From Ophiothrix spiculata (Eukaryota; Echinodermata; Ophiuroidea; Amphilepidida; Ophiotrichidae): 22,744 nt of DNA. A program made the translations under genes and the position numbers. The notes below the pieces were generated by a model. That model was not told the origin of the DNA and searched no databases. It was given only the letters and a program-made list of their open reading frames with translations. Below, piece by piece: positions 18,501-22,362 of this stretch. The stretch lies in assembly GCA_000969725.1 (NCBI GenBank), contig JXSR01S017358.1; one strand, written 5' to 3'. Positions within the stretch are counted from its first letter, which is position 1. Every line of letters begins with the position of its first letter.

Positions 18501-18640
18501 CTTCACAATACTGCTACGACTTCCATGTCAATGAGAGCGACATATGCAGCAGTGCTACCTTAAAGCAGCCATCGTTAGTAGTGCTTATATTTCACTCCAT
18601 CTTTGTATTAGTTGGGGTCATGATTTCATCATATGTATGA
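416..18640 (+). CDS. CACNA2D: Voltage-gated calcium channel alpha2/delta subunit, 3' half (14 exons)
   Basis: Join of 416-526, 4297-4393, 5405-5467, 6664-6788, 8083-8172, 8912-8973, 12524-12568, 13175-13252, 14232-14302, 14641-14719, 15550-15602, 16151-16209, 16484-16613 and 18328-18640. The total is 1376 nt: two bases of a split codon, then 457 residues and TGA. Every junction is GT-AG and the phases chain correctly. Family hallmarks in order are LFIDAEITKELLEEEW, GGVTRIHPK, YYQRALYTQDYVFSVPY, CYILDDGGFIIATNQ, VGMFFGEVD, TIDYQAAC, PTIADIFNF, a Cys-rich C-terminal part and a hydrophobic tail. They align collinearly with the C-terminal about 440 residues of vertebrate alpha2delta-1. Known family role: an extracellular subunit that promotes surface trafficking and alters gating of CaV1/CaV2 channels, made as one precursor cut into disulfide-linked alpha2 and delta. 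There are 12 cysteines and 12 N-X-S/T sites. The 5' half (signal peptide, VWA/MIDAS, first Cache region) is outside the window, so the paralogue is not assigned. Confidence 0.95.
527..1584. other. First intron, left part: nothing recognised
   Basis: AT-rich intronic DNA after exon A. I looked for coding matches to the alpha2/delta family and for terminal inverted repeats and found none. The short open frame at 1137-1343 (minus) has no recognisable features. Confidence 0.5.
1585..1990. mobile_element. PIF/Harbinger-like MITE interrupted by a second MITE
   Basis: The left end GGGACCACTTCAAAACTCAACC pairs with the complement of the right end, GGGGCCTCTTCAGAACCCAACC, shown here as separate short ends. 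TTA flanks both sides (1582-1584 and 1991-1993), which fits the 3-bp TWA target duplication of PIF/Harbinger elements. Without the inner insert and one copy of its duplication the element is 143 bp, too short to code. It lies in the first intron. Confidence 0.7.
1687..1942. mobile_element. Inner 256-bp MITE nested in the 1585-1990 element
   Basis: The terminal inverted repeats start CTGGGGTCGATTTCACTAAC at the left and, as complement of the right end, CTGGGGTCGATTTCACTAAC; both then continue to ATGCATCGT. A 7-bp direct repeat GGCAGTT flanks it at 1680-1686 and 1943-1949. It has no coding capacity. ACGATG and TTACGA words recur inside, suggesting sub-terminal repeats. The transposase class is unknown. 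Confidence 0.75.
1994..2878. other. First intron, middle: nothing recognised; GT-rich patch
   Basis: AT-rich DNA with a G/T-rich, C-poor strand-biased patch at about 2600-2690. That patch causes overlapping open frames on both strands (2480-2854 minus, 2588-2791 plus). Neither has a domain or a plausible splice context. I see no inverted repeat here. Confidence 0.4.
2879..3538. mobile_element. hAT-like non-autonomous element with 8-bp target duplication
   Basis: The element is 2887-3530 (644 bp). CTTTCCAG flanks it at 2879-2886 and 3531-3538; 8-bp duplications are typical of hAT transposons. The ends are TAGGCCTGGGACT and, as complement of the right end, CAAGCCTGGGACT. Both sub-terminal regions carry CCCGGGTACCCG words. 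An internal part at about 3290-3425 with TTGCCCAAGGAAACAAGG and GCCCAGGGCTCGA looks like a separate dispersed repeat. There is no transposase frame. Confidence 0.8.
3790..4115 (+). repeat. Possible dispersed repeat ending in TAGCTCCCCTC
   Basis: The composition changes from the surrounding intron. CCAATTTTGCA-like words recur and the stretch ends GTAGCTCCCCTCCCC (4096-4110). A similar GTTAGCTCCCCTCTCC closes the repeat in a later intron at 15420-15436. The open frame 3930-4148 has no recognisable domain. Assignment as a repeat is tentative. Confidence 0.3.
4297..4393 (+). CDS. CACNA2D: alpha2/delta exon B (97 bp)
   Basis: The acceptor is tatattttag and the donor gtaaga. It completes Cys37 and encodes residues 38-68, including LFIDAEITKELLEEEWKKDW, then ends with AG of split Ser69. 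It corresponds to VLLDAGFTNELVQNYW in vertebrate alpha2delta-1, within the VGCC_alpha2 / second Cache region. Charged residues (EEEWKKDWEDV) dominate its end. Confidence 0.93.
4460..4715 (-). pseudogene. LINE reverse-transcriptase relic
   Basis: Read on the minus strand in pieces. One frame gives SKAFDTLNHEILLEK (about 4675-4630), then LANSWIKDYFSGRKQ and an in-frame TAA (about 4590-4540). A shifted frame gives PQGSILRTLLFLLYIDDL (about 4522-4470). A further shifted piece upstream gives IGIFVDL (about 4700). These are the classic consecutive motifs of non-LTR retrotransposon reverse transcriptases of the Jockey/CR1 type. At least two frameshifts and a stop make it dead. It lies in the second intron, opposite to the host gene. 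Confidence 0.85.
4806..5328. mobile_element. 523-bp element with 15-bp perfect inverted ends
   Basis: TTTCTCAGAGATGCA at 4806-4820 is the exact complement of TGCATCTCTGAGAAA at 5314-5328. Inside, two related blocks carry ACACGGTGACC (about 5056) and GCACGGTGACC (about 5222), each followed by a T/A-rich stretch, so the interior includes a diverged direct duplication. No clear target duplication or transposase was seen. It lies in the second intron and ends 76 bp before exon C. Confidence 0.65.
5405..5467 (+). CDS. CACNA2D: alpha2/delta exon C (63 bp)
   Basis: The acceptor is ttctttgcag and the donor gtaagt. It encodes residues 70-89, ending GGVTRIHPK, with split Ser codons at both ends (69 and 90). 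It matches the GGITRVYPKEA strand of vertebrate alpha2delta, a signature of the Cache-like fold. At 63 bp it is too short to stand out as an open frame and was recognised by homology and phase. Confidence 0.93.
5468..6300. other. Third intron, left part: nothing recognised
   Basis: Plain AT-rich intronic sequence. No coding similarity, tandem repeat or long inverted repeat was found by eye. Confidence 0.4.
6310..6400 (-). mobile_element. tRNA-derived SINE fragment
   Basis: On the minus strand the sequence reads like a tRNA body. TAAGAGC stands where the D-arm ends. A five-pair stem TTGGG/TCCAA encloses the seven-base loop CTCATGA. A T-arm follows with the Pol III B-box GGTTCGAATCC (plus-strand 6332-6342). 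The D-arm/A-box side is degenerate and the acceptor stem does not close, so this is a SINE head rather than a working tRNA. It lies in the third intron. Confidence 0.65.
6664..6788 (+). CDS. CACNA2D: alpha2/delta exon D (125 bp)
   Basis: The acceptor is gttaatag, with a poor pyrimidine tract; the donor is gtaagt. It encodes residues 91-131, from VPDTWSKAEVDA to VFSVPYRKPS. It is equivalent to the vertebrate segment [21 protein letters not shown] and following NYVFTAPY, part of the ligand-pocket side of the second Cache domain. The open frame extends upstream to 6542, but those codons are intronic: the acceptor at 6663 restores split Ser90 from exon C. Confidence 0.93.
6881..6925 (+). mobile_element. 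CAGTAGCGTA terminus with G-run
   Basis: CAGTAGCGTAAAATGCG is followed by GGGGCGGGGTGGGGGGGG, the same architecture as the CAGTGGCGTA ends at 52 and 22711. No partner end was found, so this may be a solo or truncated copy. The G-run (6902-6920) could form a G-quadruplex on the coding strand of the fourth intron. Confidence 0.45.
7096..7381. mobile_element. 286-bp element with 19-bp perfect inverted ends
   Basis: CAAAAGTTTTTACTACTCC (7096-7114) is the exact complement of GGAGTAGTAAAAACTTTTG (7363-7381). The length and lack of coding capacity fit a MITE. No target duplication is obvious at its ends, so the boundaries could extend a little. It lies in the fourth intron. Confidence 0.6.
7833..7922. 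repeat. GGCTCCTGGT direct repeats with hairpin
   Basis: GGCTCCTGGTTC, GTCTCCTGGTTC and GGCTCCTGGTCC recur at about 7833, 7855 and 7910. AGGACTAGGAGCC (7880-7892) pairs with GGCTCCTGGTCCT (7910-7922) at 12 of 13 positions across a 17-nt loop. Probably the remains of a repeat; no function is assigned. Confidence 0.4.
8083..8172 (+). CDS. CACNA2D: alpha2/delta exon E (90 bp)
   Basis: The acceptor is gtgttttttcag and the donor gtaata. It encodes split Asp132, residues 133-161 (ENATYVSNITSSKALKMEKD, then ITPA) and the first base of Val162. N-glycosylation sites are Asn139 and Asn145. SSKALKM lines up with VSKAVEI of vertebrate alpha2delta, just before the conserved KPAVVGIKID strand. Confidence 0.92.
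8173..8911. other. Fifth intron: nothing recognised
   Basis: AT-rich intronic DNA without a clear repeat or hidden exon. The minus-strand frame at 8704-8994 crosses exon F and is an antisense shadow. Confidence 0.4.
8912..8973 (+). CDS. CACNA2D: alpha2/delta exon F (62 bp)
   Basis: The acceptor is gttttgcacag and the donor gtaagt. It completes Val162 and encodes residues 163-182, LVAVFDPEIFNKMWIDHTMK, ending in phase 0. It corresponds to the VVGIKIDVNSWIENF segment of vertebrate family members. The 3.55-kb intron that follows is the second largest in the window. Confidence 0.92.
9180..9985 (+). repeat. Degenerate tandem repeat, unit about 30 bp
   Basis: Some two dozen imperfect units resemble CACTGATGGTAAACT followed by a GAAGGTTTTCCCATT-like half. 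Examples are CATTCAGTGATGGTAAATTC (9383), TTGTTGATGGTAAACTC (9779) and AACTCACTGATGGTAAATAC (9942). Units vary between about 17 and 40 bp and differ at many positions, so the array is old. It fills about 800 bp of the sixth intron and has no long open frame. Confidence 0.7.
10155..10300 (+). repeat. 32-bp tandem repeat block, copy 1 of a dispersed family
   Basis: Two units at 10223-10254 and 10255-10286 differ at one base. Each starts GACCCYCATTTCCAGCATG and ends TTCAGTTCTTAA. Diverged units flank them (GGTCAAGACTTCCTTTTCC at about 10150; GGTCAAGACCCCC at 10185; GACTCCCTTTT at 10287). The family recurs at 15055-15436. It lies in the sixth intron. Confidence 0.7.
10341..10551. mobile_element. 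PIF/Harbinger-like MITE, 205 bp, long inverted ends
   Basis: The element is 10344-10548, flanked by TAA at 10341-10343 and 10549-10551, as expected for a 3-bp TWA target duplication. Its two arms (about 10345-10402 and 10490-10547) are inverted copies over about 58 bp with few mismatches, both starting GCCCTGTATCCATTGGCT. It encodes nothing; overlapping open frames on both strands here are artefacts of the near-palindrome. Confidence 0.85.
10724..11066. mobile_element. Foldback cluster: three alternating inverted copies
   Basis: CCATTATGAGACAATA (10724-10739) is the exact complement of TATTGTCTCATAATGG (10914-10929). In addition 10870-10958 pairs with 10976-11066 as a near-continuous hairpin of about 90 bp arms with a 17-nt loop (GTAATGGG/CCCATTAC at its tip). 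The sequence around TCATAATGG thus occurs three times in alternating orientation. It probably represents a MITE inserted beside, or rearranged with, an inverted copy. It is in the sixth intron and would be transcribed as a long hairpin. Confidence 0.75.
11067..12523. other. Sixth intron, right part: little recognised
   Basis: AT-rich DNA with no recognisable exon. The open frames 11201-11383 and 12058-12246 have no domain. A CpG/GT-rich patch at about 12317-12410 (tgtgtgtgtgag, acgcgcatctacgcg) is flanked by TACCGTAGCACG (12295) and CGTACTATGGTAC (12407), which are weakly inverted. It may be a small decayed repeat. Confidence 0.35.
12524..12568 (+). CDS. CACNA2D: alpha2/delta exon G (45 bp, frame-neutral)
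   Basis: The acceptor is catttgtttcag and the donor gtaggt. It is fifteen whole codons, GFNNKNAPLSCANEE (residues 183-197), with phase-0 introns on both sides. The position equals the short Cys-containing loop DPCAGPVCDCK before the CVILDDGG motif of vertebrates; here only Cys193 is kept in the exon. Skipping it would remove 15 residues and one cysteine without a frameshift. Confidence 0.88.
12569..13174. other. Seventh intron: nothing recognised
   Basis: Intronic sequence between the two frame-neutral exons G and H. I saw no conserved-looking pyrimidine cluster, repeat or cryptic exon. Confidence 0.4.
13175..13252 (+). CDS. CACNA2D: alpha2/delta exon H (78 bp)
   Basis: The acceptor is tgcattatag and the donor gtaagt. 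It encodes residues 198-223, with CYILDDGGFIIATNQMG. This is the most conserved signature of the family in the window (vertebrate CVILDDGGFLLMAN). It is phase 0 at both ends, so it too is frame-neutral, but it carries core Cache strands and Cys201. Confidence 0.95.
13416..13844. mobile_element. 429-bp element with about 33-bp inverted ends
   Basis: The left end GTGGTGCTCTGGCAAAATG and the complement of the right end GTGGTGCTTTGGCAAAATG both continue into AGCGGAAAGTCGC. The arms match for about 33 bp with one mismatch, then drift. Target duplication is unclear (flanks ATATATGT and TCATATCG). The open frames 13258-13482 and 13314-13502 overlap its left end and are not genes. It lies in the eighth intron. 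Confidence 0.75.
14232..14302 (+). CDS. CACNA2D: alpha2/delta exon I (71 bp)
   Basis: The acceptor is cttgtctgtttcag and the donor gtatgt. It encodes residues 224-246, VGMFFGEVDGDIMSAL then NNKSFYD, with a sequon at Asn241. It matches IGRFFGEIDPSLMRHL of vertebrate alpha2delta. It ends in phase 2, and the split Arg247 is completed by the next exon. Confidence 0.94.
14641..14719 (+). CDS. CACNA2D: alpha2/delta exon J (79 bp)
   Basis: The acceptor is ttgttttccag and the donor gtaagt. It encodes residues 248-273, from IETIDYQAACPRHS to APRSINI. DYQAAC aligns with the vertebrate SYDYQSVC motif, and the following Ala/Ser/Gly-rich segment with the GAAPKQGAG linker. Its donor overlaps an apparent ATAG, and only the cut after ATA keeps phase 0 with the next exon. 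Confidence 0.92.
14720..15040. other. Tenth intron, left part: nothing recognised
   Basis: AT-rich DNA after exon J. The minus-strand open frame 14435-14773 crosses exon J and is an antisense shadow with no domain. Confidence 0.4.
15050..15436 (+). repeat. 32-bp tandem repeat block, copy 2 of the dispersed family
   Basis: It begins CTCCCGGGGAGGCACTGACC, continues to GGTGGTACGGGTATGAGCGG, then has diverged 32-bp units. The best is TCTCAAGACCACCATTTC (15231) followed by AAGCAAAATTTAG; others start near 15139, 15171 and 15205. This matches the unit of copy 1 (TTCTTAAGACCCCCATTTCC). It ends GCCCCCATGGGTTAGCTCCC at about 15413-15432. Copy 1 has a similar head (CCCAGGGGGGAGTCAC at 10107, GGGTGGTAAATATG at 10130), so both derive from one repeat family. 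Confidence 0.65.
15550..15602 (+). CDS. CACNA2D: alpha2/delta exon K (53 bp)
   Basis: The acceptor is ttgaattgcag and the donor gtatgt. It encodes residues 274-290, PTIADIFNFNYWIVTAF, and two bases of Trp291. It is equivalent to the vertebrate PSVADILQIGWWATAAAW segment, a hydrophobic stretch shortly before the alpha2/delta processing region. Confidence 0.93.
16151..16209 (+). CDS. CACNA2D: alpha2/delta exon L (59 bp)
   Basis: The acceptor is tttattgcag and the donor gtaagt. It completes Trp291 and encodes residues 292-310, AFIRHTLYDMFIFGMTDFS, then one base of Met311. By position it is the hydrophobic helix just N-terminal to the acidic processing region. In mammals this is where the precursor is cut into alpha2 and delta. 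The exon sequence is poorly conserved and was placed by phase and collinearity. Confidence 0.88.
16484..16613 (+). CDS. CACNA2D: alpha2/delta exon M (130 bp), start of delta
   Basis: The acceptor is ttcaatttacag and the donor gtaagt. It encodes Met311, residues 312-353 and part of Arg354. It begins LHAEDVVIPENVSCIKL and ends FVCRANCT. The acidic start is where the delta peptide would begin, giving a delta of about 145 residues, close to the mammalian length. Cys325, Cys348 and Cys352 match the SCI, DCG and NCS cysteines of vertebrate delta. Sequons are at Asn322, 337 and 351. Confidence 0.92.
16614..17876. other. Last intron, left part: no exon; small inverted repeats only
   Basis: AT-rich intronic DNA between exons M and N. 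It holds a perfect 24-bp palindrome (16830-16853) and a 12-bp inverted pair AAAAGTATAACA (17651-17662) / TGTTATACTTTT (17696-17707). I see no further coding sequence, and the M-N phases join directly. Confidence 0.5.
16830..16853. repeat. Perfect 24-bp palindrome
   Basis: The left arm is TATTGGGGGATA and the right arm TATCCCCCAATA, with no spacer. It lies in the last intron. A protein-binding or chance origin cannot be distinguished. Confidence 0.6.
17877..18186. mobile_element. 310-bp MITE in the last intron
   Basis: TTGTCTAAAAATTCA (17877-17891) is the exact complement of TGAATTTTTAGACAA (18172-18186), and similarity continues inward for about 28 bp (AAACCTAGTTT / AAATCTAGTTA). Inside, AAACCTGGTTTATC, TCAGTTTATCAATTC and ATCTAGTTTATC recur, suggesting sub-terminal repeats. 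No target duplication is clear. It ends 141 bp before the terminal exon, near its branch-point region. Confidence 0.75.
18328..18640 (+). CDS. CACNA2D: alpha2/delta terminal exon N (313 bp), delta C-terminus
   Basis: The acceptor is catcttgtacag. The exon encodes residues 355-457 and TGA at 18638-18640. After KWASTRIEGTNLVLVLT, matching the NTNLIFIMVES strand, come Cys376, 381, 402, 416 and 427 and a sequon at Asn422. The Pro/Glu-rich insert EAEEPPPEKIPNP precedes Cys402. The last 21 residues, from Leu437, are hydrophobic and follow a short polar spacer, which fits a GPI-attachment signal with the cleavage residue near Ser428-Ala430. In vertebrate alpha2delta this end is likewise GPI-processed. 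The open frame begins at 18305, but the bases before 18328 are intron. Confidence 0.95.
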
Positions 18641-18706
18641 TGATAGTCAATATAACCTTTTAAAAAATGTGTTTTTTATCTGCTTGTTTGGTAATTTTTA
18701 ATTCTC

Positions 18707-18714
18707 TGTACATA
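18707..18714 (+). promoter_or_regulatory. Candidate Pumilio (PUF) binding site in the 3' UTR
   Basis: TGTACATA fits the UGUANAUA consensus bound by Pumilio proteins, which repress or localise many neuronal mRNAs. It lies 67 nt after the stop. A single 8-mer can arise by chance in AT-rich DNA, so this is only a candidate. Confidence 0.3.
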
Positions 18715-19009
18715 TTCAAATCAAATTGAAACTATTTTGCACAAGAGTATGATTGAAAATGACTGAATTTATTGTCTTTTTAAACCATGCAAGGTCAGTT
18801 CATTCATTCAAGAAAATTGACAAAATGTTTTTGTCTTGTTCATTTGATAGTACATCATATACCTAAGAATGGTTTAGACTTTTTTAAGTTAAATAACATT
18901 GCATTGAACATTCGGCCCTGATATGGTAGAACATTGTAACTCAAATTGTGCTGTTTTGAGAACAAAGTTTGATGCATTGCCTTTTTGAACAATGTTGGAA
19001 TGGATTCCA

Positions 19010-19015
19010 AATAAA
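19010..19015 (+). terminator. CACNA2D: Polyadenylation signal AATAAA
   Basis: A canonical AATAAA lies 370 nt after the stop codon. It is followed by a T/GT-rich stretch (cttgttgatatgttgttt) that suits a downstream element, so cleavage is expected at about 19025-19040. It is the first AATAAA after the stop. Confidence 0.65.
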
Positions 19016-19035
19016 CTTGTTGATATGTTGTTTAT

Positions 19036-19300
19036 TCAAAGTTTGTTTGATAAAAGAGGATTTATTATGTTGTTATATGCACATTTATTACTTGCAAAAC
19101 TAAAATGAAAATGAACCACATGCTTCCTATTTTTTTTCTATAATATTATATTAGTTCAACCCTTAAAATGGCAAGGCAGCTTATCTCAGACATTCGCTAA
19201 TTTGAACCTCACCATGCACTGTGGAGAGTCACTTAAGTTACACTGCTCTGCCATCAAAACCATGGACAAAATACAAAAAATTGCTGAGATACACTGTATA
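19036..19300. other. Downstream flank: nothing recognised
   Basis: AT-rich DNA after the inferred cleavage site. No coding frame with a domain; the frame 19202-19456 runs into a repeat and looks spurious. Confidence 0.4.
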
Positions 19301-19302
19301 GT

Positions 19303-19490
19303 TTATCTCAGAGTTGTTTTTTCTTTGTTCGCTGGTTTTTTCTTTCTGATGCACTTATTTACGCACATATTTGCAGAGCGTGATTTGTTGATTTCGATTG
19401 TTCACGCTTACGCTGTTGGCGCGCGCGTTAAGAGTGGCGTACATGACCCGATTTGAAAGGAAAAAACAACTTTGAGAGATAGTTTAGCAC
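19303..19490. mobile_element. Short inverted-repeat element, CpG-rich core
   Basis: TATCTCAGAGTTGTTTTTTC (19305) pairs with the complement of GAAAAAACAACTTTGAGAGATA (about 19459-19480) with a small indel. The core has GTTGGCGCGCGCGTTAAGAG, unusually CpG-rich for this window. TCTCAGAG also starts the element at 4806, so the two may be distant relatives. Boundaries are approximate. Confidence 0.5.
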
Positions 19491-19605
19491 CTCTGAAACG
19501 GTAAGAGTTCATGAACTGGGACTTTTAAAAATGAAAATAGCACCATTGATTTACTAAAAAATAATTTATTTTAATTAAAATTTTGAGTTATACTCTTCTG
19601 CCATA

Positions 19606-20010
19606 CCATAGCCGCATTGCGTTGCATTGCATTGCATCGCGTTGCATTTCATGGCAATGCATTGCATATATTGTGTTGCACTGCAGTGCATTGTGTTGCA
19701 ATGGTATGCACATTGCAATGGATGCATTACACTGAATTGAATGAATTGCACTGTATTATTGCATTTCAATGAGTTGAGTGAATTGCATAATATTGCATAA
19801 TTGCTTTATTGTGTTGGCTTTATTTCATTAACATTGTTTGTGCATTGTGCAAATTACATTGCATTCAATTTCCTCTGATTGCATTCTTTGGTTGCATTGC
19901 ATATATTGCAATGCATTGCATTTTATTGCATTTCATACATATTGCATTGAATTGCATTGCAGTGCAATGATTTGTATTCGTGAGTGGTTTTGCATTGAAT
20001 TGCATTTAGG
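19606..20010 (+). repeat. Degenerate ATTGC pentanucleotide satellite
   Basis: About 400 bp are dominated by imperfect TGCATTGCAT / ATTGC units, for example GCGTTGCATTGCATTGC (19618) and ATTGCAATGCATTGCATT (19905). The Met/Gln/Cys-rich and His/Cys-rich open frames here (19575-19769 minus, 19838-20059 plus) are translations of the repeat and not proteins. Confidence 0.85.
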
Positions 20011-20255
20011 GATCTGGATCGGTATTGTCTTTAGAACCATTGGGCATTACCGACTTTAGCCACCTCCAGTCAGTGGACATGCTTATAAAATTTCAAAAAT
20101 GAATGGTATTCATTGTATTTCTGAGTAGTTCACTTGAGGCATTGCTTGGCATACAAACTTGTCACAGTATTTCCCAATTGGTCACAAAATTGTGGATGCC
20201 CGGGTTGGGTGATCAATTAATTCTTTAATGACATAGCAAATTATCCATTCCTTTT

Positions 20256-20435
20256 GTTTATTTCTTGAGCGTGTTTTGGAGTTGATTTTGGCGGGAACCG
20301 ACAAGATGCGCTGCATCATCAGCAAAAACCTGAATATCCCCAATTGCATCTCGCATGCCGAAATAAAAATGTGGCATGCCTGGTATCTTCCCTGTAAATC
20401 TATGCTCAAATTTTAAAAAAAAAGTTAAATTTTTG
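20256..20435 (-). pseudogene. Possible reverse-transcriptase fragment (FADD box)
   Basis: One minus-strand frame reads GDIQVFADDAAHLVGSRQ and continues NQLQNTLKK to a stop at 20258. This resembles the catalytic [YF]ADD box and following helix of retroelement reverse transcriptases. The upstream part (GKIPGMPHFYFGMRDAIGD) does not show the expected PQGS-type motif, so it is a broken relic at best, or a chance match. Confidence 0.3.
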
Positions 20436-20633
20436 ACCAAATCAGGTCGACTTATCTGGTAGTTAAGTATAACATTACTGCAATGTAATTGTTTTGCATT
20501 GTAGTGTAAATGATTCATCAACTCATTTTTATCTCAATGTGTGTACTGATCTTTGAGTTGAAAAAAACTCCTACAGTATTAAAATTGTGAAATTCAACTC
20601 GGACCTTAGCCAATGAATTTGCATCTCTCTGCA

Positions 20634-21087
20634 TTAAGGATGGTGTCAACTAAAAATTAAATTTATGTGAAAGTATATTTTCTAGAAGAAGGTTGACACG
20701 CTGAACATAATGGTGATCCTGTGGGAGGTGTTGACATAAAGCTACAATTTTTGGCCCAAAGGCCAAATACATATTTTTTGGACACCAAAATTTCTGGAAA
20801 GCCTTATTGAAATTTGTTAAAGTTGAATTGTAACTAATAAATTTCTTTTTTTTTTTTAAATTTAGAAACCAATATCTAGGTTCAGTTTTCGCACATGTTT
20901 GACTTTGCTTTTATACGTATAATACATTTTAATATGTATTTTAGCCCCAGAGATGAAATATTATTCATTTTGATGAAAAACCATGGTGTTGAGAATGTAA
21001 ATTCACTTTGAAAGAAATAATGTCTATATTTGCTGGATAACAGAGCAAAGACTTTTTCAAAATTTGTTGGGTTGGCACTAGCCTTAA
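20634..21087. mobile_element. TTAA-flanked inverted-repeat element
   Basis: TTAA at 20634-20637 and 21084-21087 bracket 446 bp. The ends are GGATGGTGTCAACTAAAAATT and, as complement of the right end, GGCTAGTGCCAACCCAACAA, an imperfect inverted repeat given as separate ends. A TTAA duplication is typical of piggyBac-like elements, but TTAA is frequent in AT-rich DNA and the arms are short. Confidence 0.45.
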
Positions 21088-21640
21088 ATAAAGACTAAAT
21101 TTATTCATCTGTAGTATCAGGTAAATGCATGGACTTTGTTAATAGACTACTTTCCTATTTAGGCTGAAAGTACCGTATATCCGGGAACTTTTGCGCAGTG
21201 ACCATATTAATACATTGTGGGCACAACGTCATCTGCGCACAACATAACATATGGTCGCTTGCACAGAAATTCTTGTATTTGCGATACTTTCAAGATGCGT
21301 TATGGGACAAACGAAAGTGGTTTTTCTTGTTGAGATTTCAAAGCCATGCTAATATTTAATAATGTTTTATCAGAAAAAACCAACAACTGAGGTCCTCTTC
21401 TGTAGCCTTAAAATAGACTTTTTAAGTCTGTCTTTGAAATTGGTGTGTGTGTTCTGTTGTAAAATGGACAAGTTTTAATTTTGTATTCACCATGTAACCG
21501 AGTCAAATTGTATAATAAGATAATAGAGCCAGTAAACTACAGGAACTAGCAGCAGCTCTGTAGCAAATTTCATCCTTTTTTTGTCAAAAGTGTATGATCT
21601 GGACCTTGCTGTTGGTAAGAAATCTGTGTACAAACCTCAG
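21088..21640. other. Flank: nothing firm recognised
   Basis: AT-rich DNA. A small inverted pair GCGCAGTGACCATAT (21203) / ATATGGTCGCTTGC (21249) encloses about 30 bp and may be a remnant of a repeat. No gene is seen. Confidence 0.35.
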
Positions 21641-21648
21641 CATTTATG

Positions 21649-22354
21649 CAGGGGTCAGATTGAATCTTGAACAACCCTACTCAAGGCTCCATGCAATATC
21701 GACGTCGAAGCTTGAGGTCAATATTTTTTATTATTGTGATGTTTCTACATTCATTTATTTGACTTCTGTGAAGCTTTACCTTATACAAATTGTGAAAGTA
21801 GTGAAGCTTAGACAAGTATTTCATGTATATTGGTGAAGTGATATCAAATCATTTTTGTGAATTGTGTTGATACAGTGTCAATCAGATTCTTAAGTAACCT
21901 TGAATTTATGTAATAGTTCAAAAATTCTATGATCTTTGCAAATCCTGGATAAAAGTACAGTGTCGCTTTTGCATGTATTCGCTGATACAATATCCGCATT
22001 ATTTACGTTATTACTTTTTTATTATATATTACTTTTACCGAAGTACAACAAGCTACATAGGAATACTTTGTCAGATATAGATGTTAGAAAACTTACAAAC
22101 CATACAACTTGCTTAAAGAGCAAAGCATGGTAAATCCTGACCCATGAAATGGAACCAAAGTGAAGCTTTACCTATGGCAATGATAAGAAAGGGTGATGCT
22201 TTACCTATTCATATTTCCTAATAGGGTGAAACTTTGCCTATATTTTCTGGGAAGCATGTGAAGTGGTGGTGAAATCCTGACCTTAGAATTATTAGTTCAG
22301 GTAAAGAAAGGCAAAGTCTAGAGGAGGGTTGTTCAAGATTGAAACTGACCCCTA
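21649..22354. mobile_element. 706-bp hAT-like element with subterminal repeats
   Basis: The left end CAGGGGTCAGATTGAATC and the complement of the right end TAGGGGTCAGTTTCAATC both continue TTGAACAACCCT. This gives about 33 bp of inverted repeat with few mismatches. GTGAAGCTTTACCT-like words recur inside at about 21768, 21814, 22162, 22192 and 22226, as expected for transposase-binding subterminal repeats. Flanks CATTTATG (21641-21648) and CATTAGTA (22355-22362) may be a decayed 8-bp duplication. No transposase frame. Confidence 0.7.
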
Positions 22355-22362
22355 CATTAGTA

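Larger units (their letters stand above)
18641..19035 (+). other. 3' untranslated region (inferred)
   Basis: This stretch lies between the stop codon and a likely cleavage point after AATAAA at 19010. It is AT-rich with no open frame of note. The end is inferred from the poly(A) signal and the T/GT-rich tract after it (19018-19050). Longer 3' UTR isoforms running into the repeats downstream cannot be excluded. Confidence 0.6.

Noticed and set aside
18315..18506. Minus-strand open frame
   Set aside because: A shadow of the well-supported terminal coding exon on the plus strand.
19575..20059. Cys/Met/His-rich small proteins on both strands
   Set aside because: Their composition is the direct translation of the ATTGC satellite.
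21084..21095. Second poly(A) signal (AATAAA at about 21087)
   Set aside because: It lies at the edge of a repeat more than 2.4 kb after the stop, with no evidence that the transcript reaches it.
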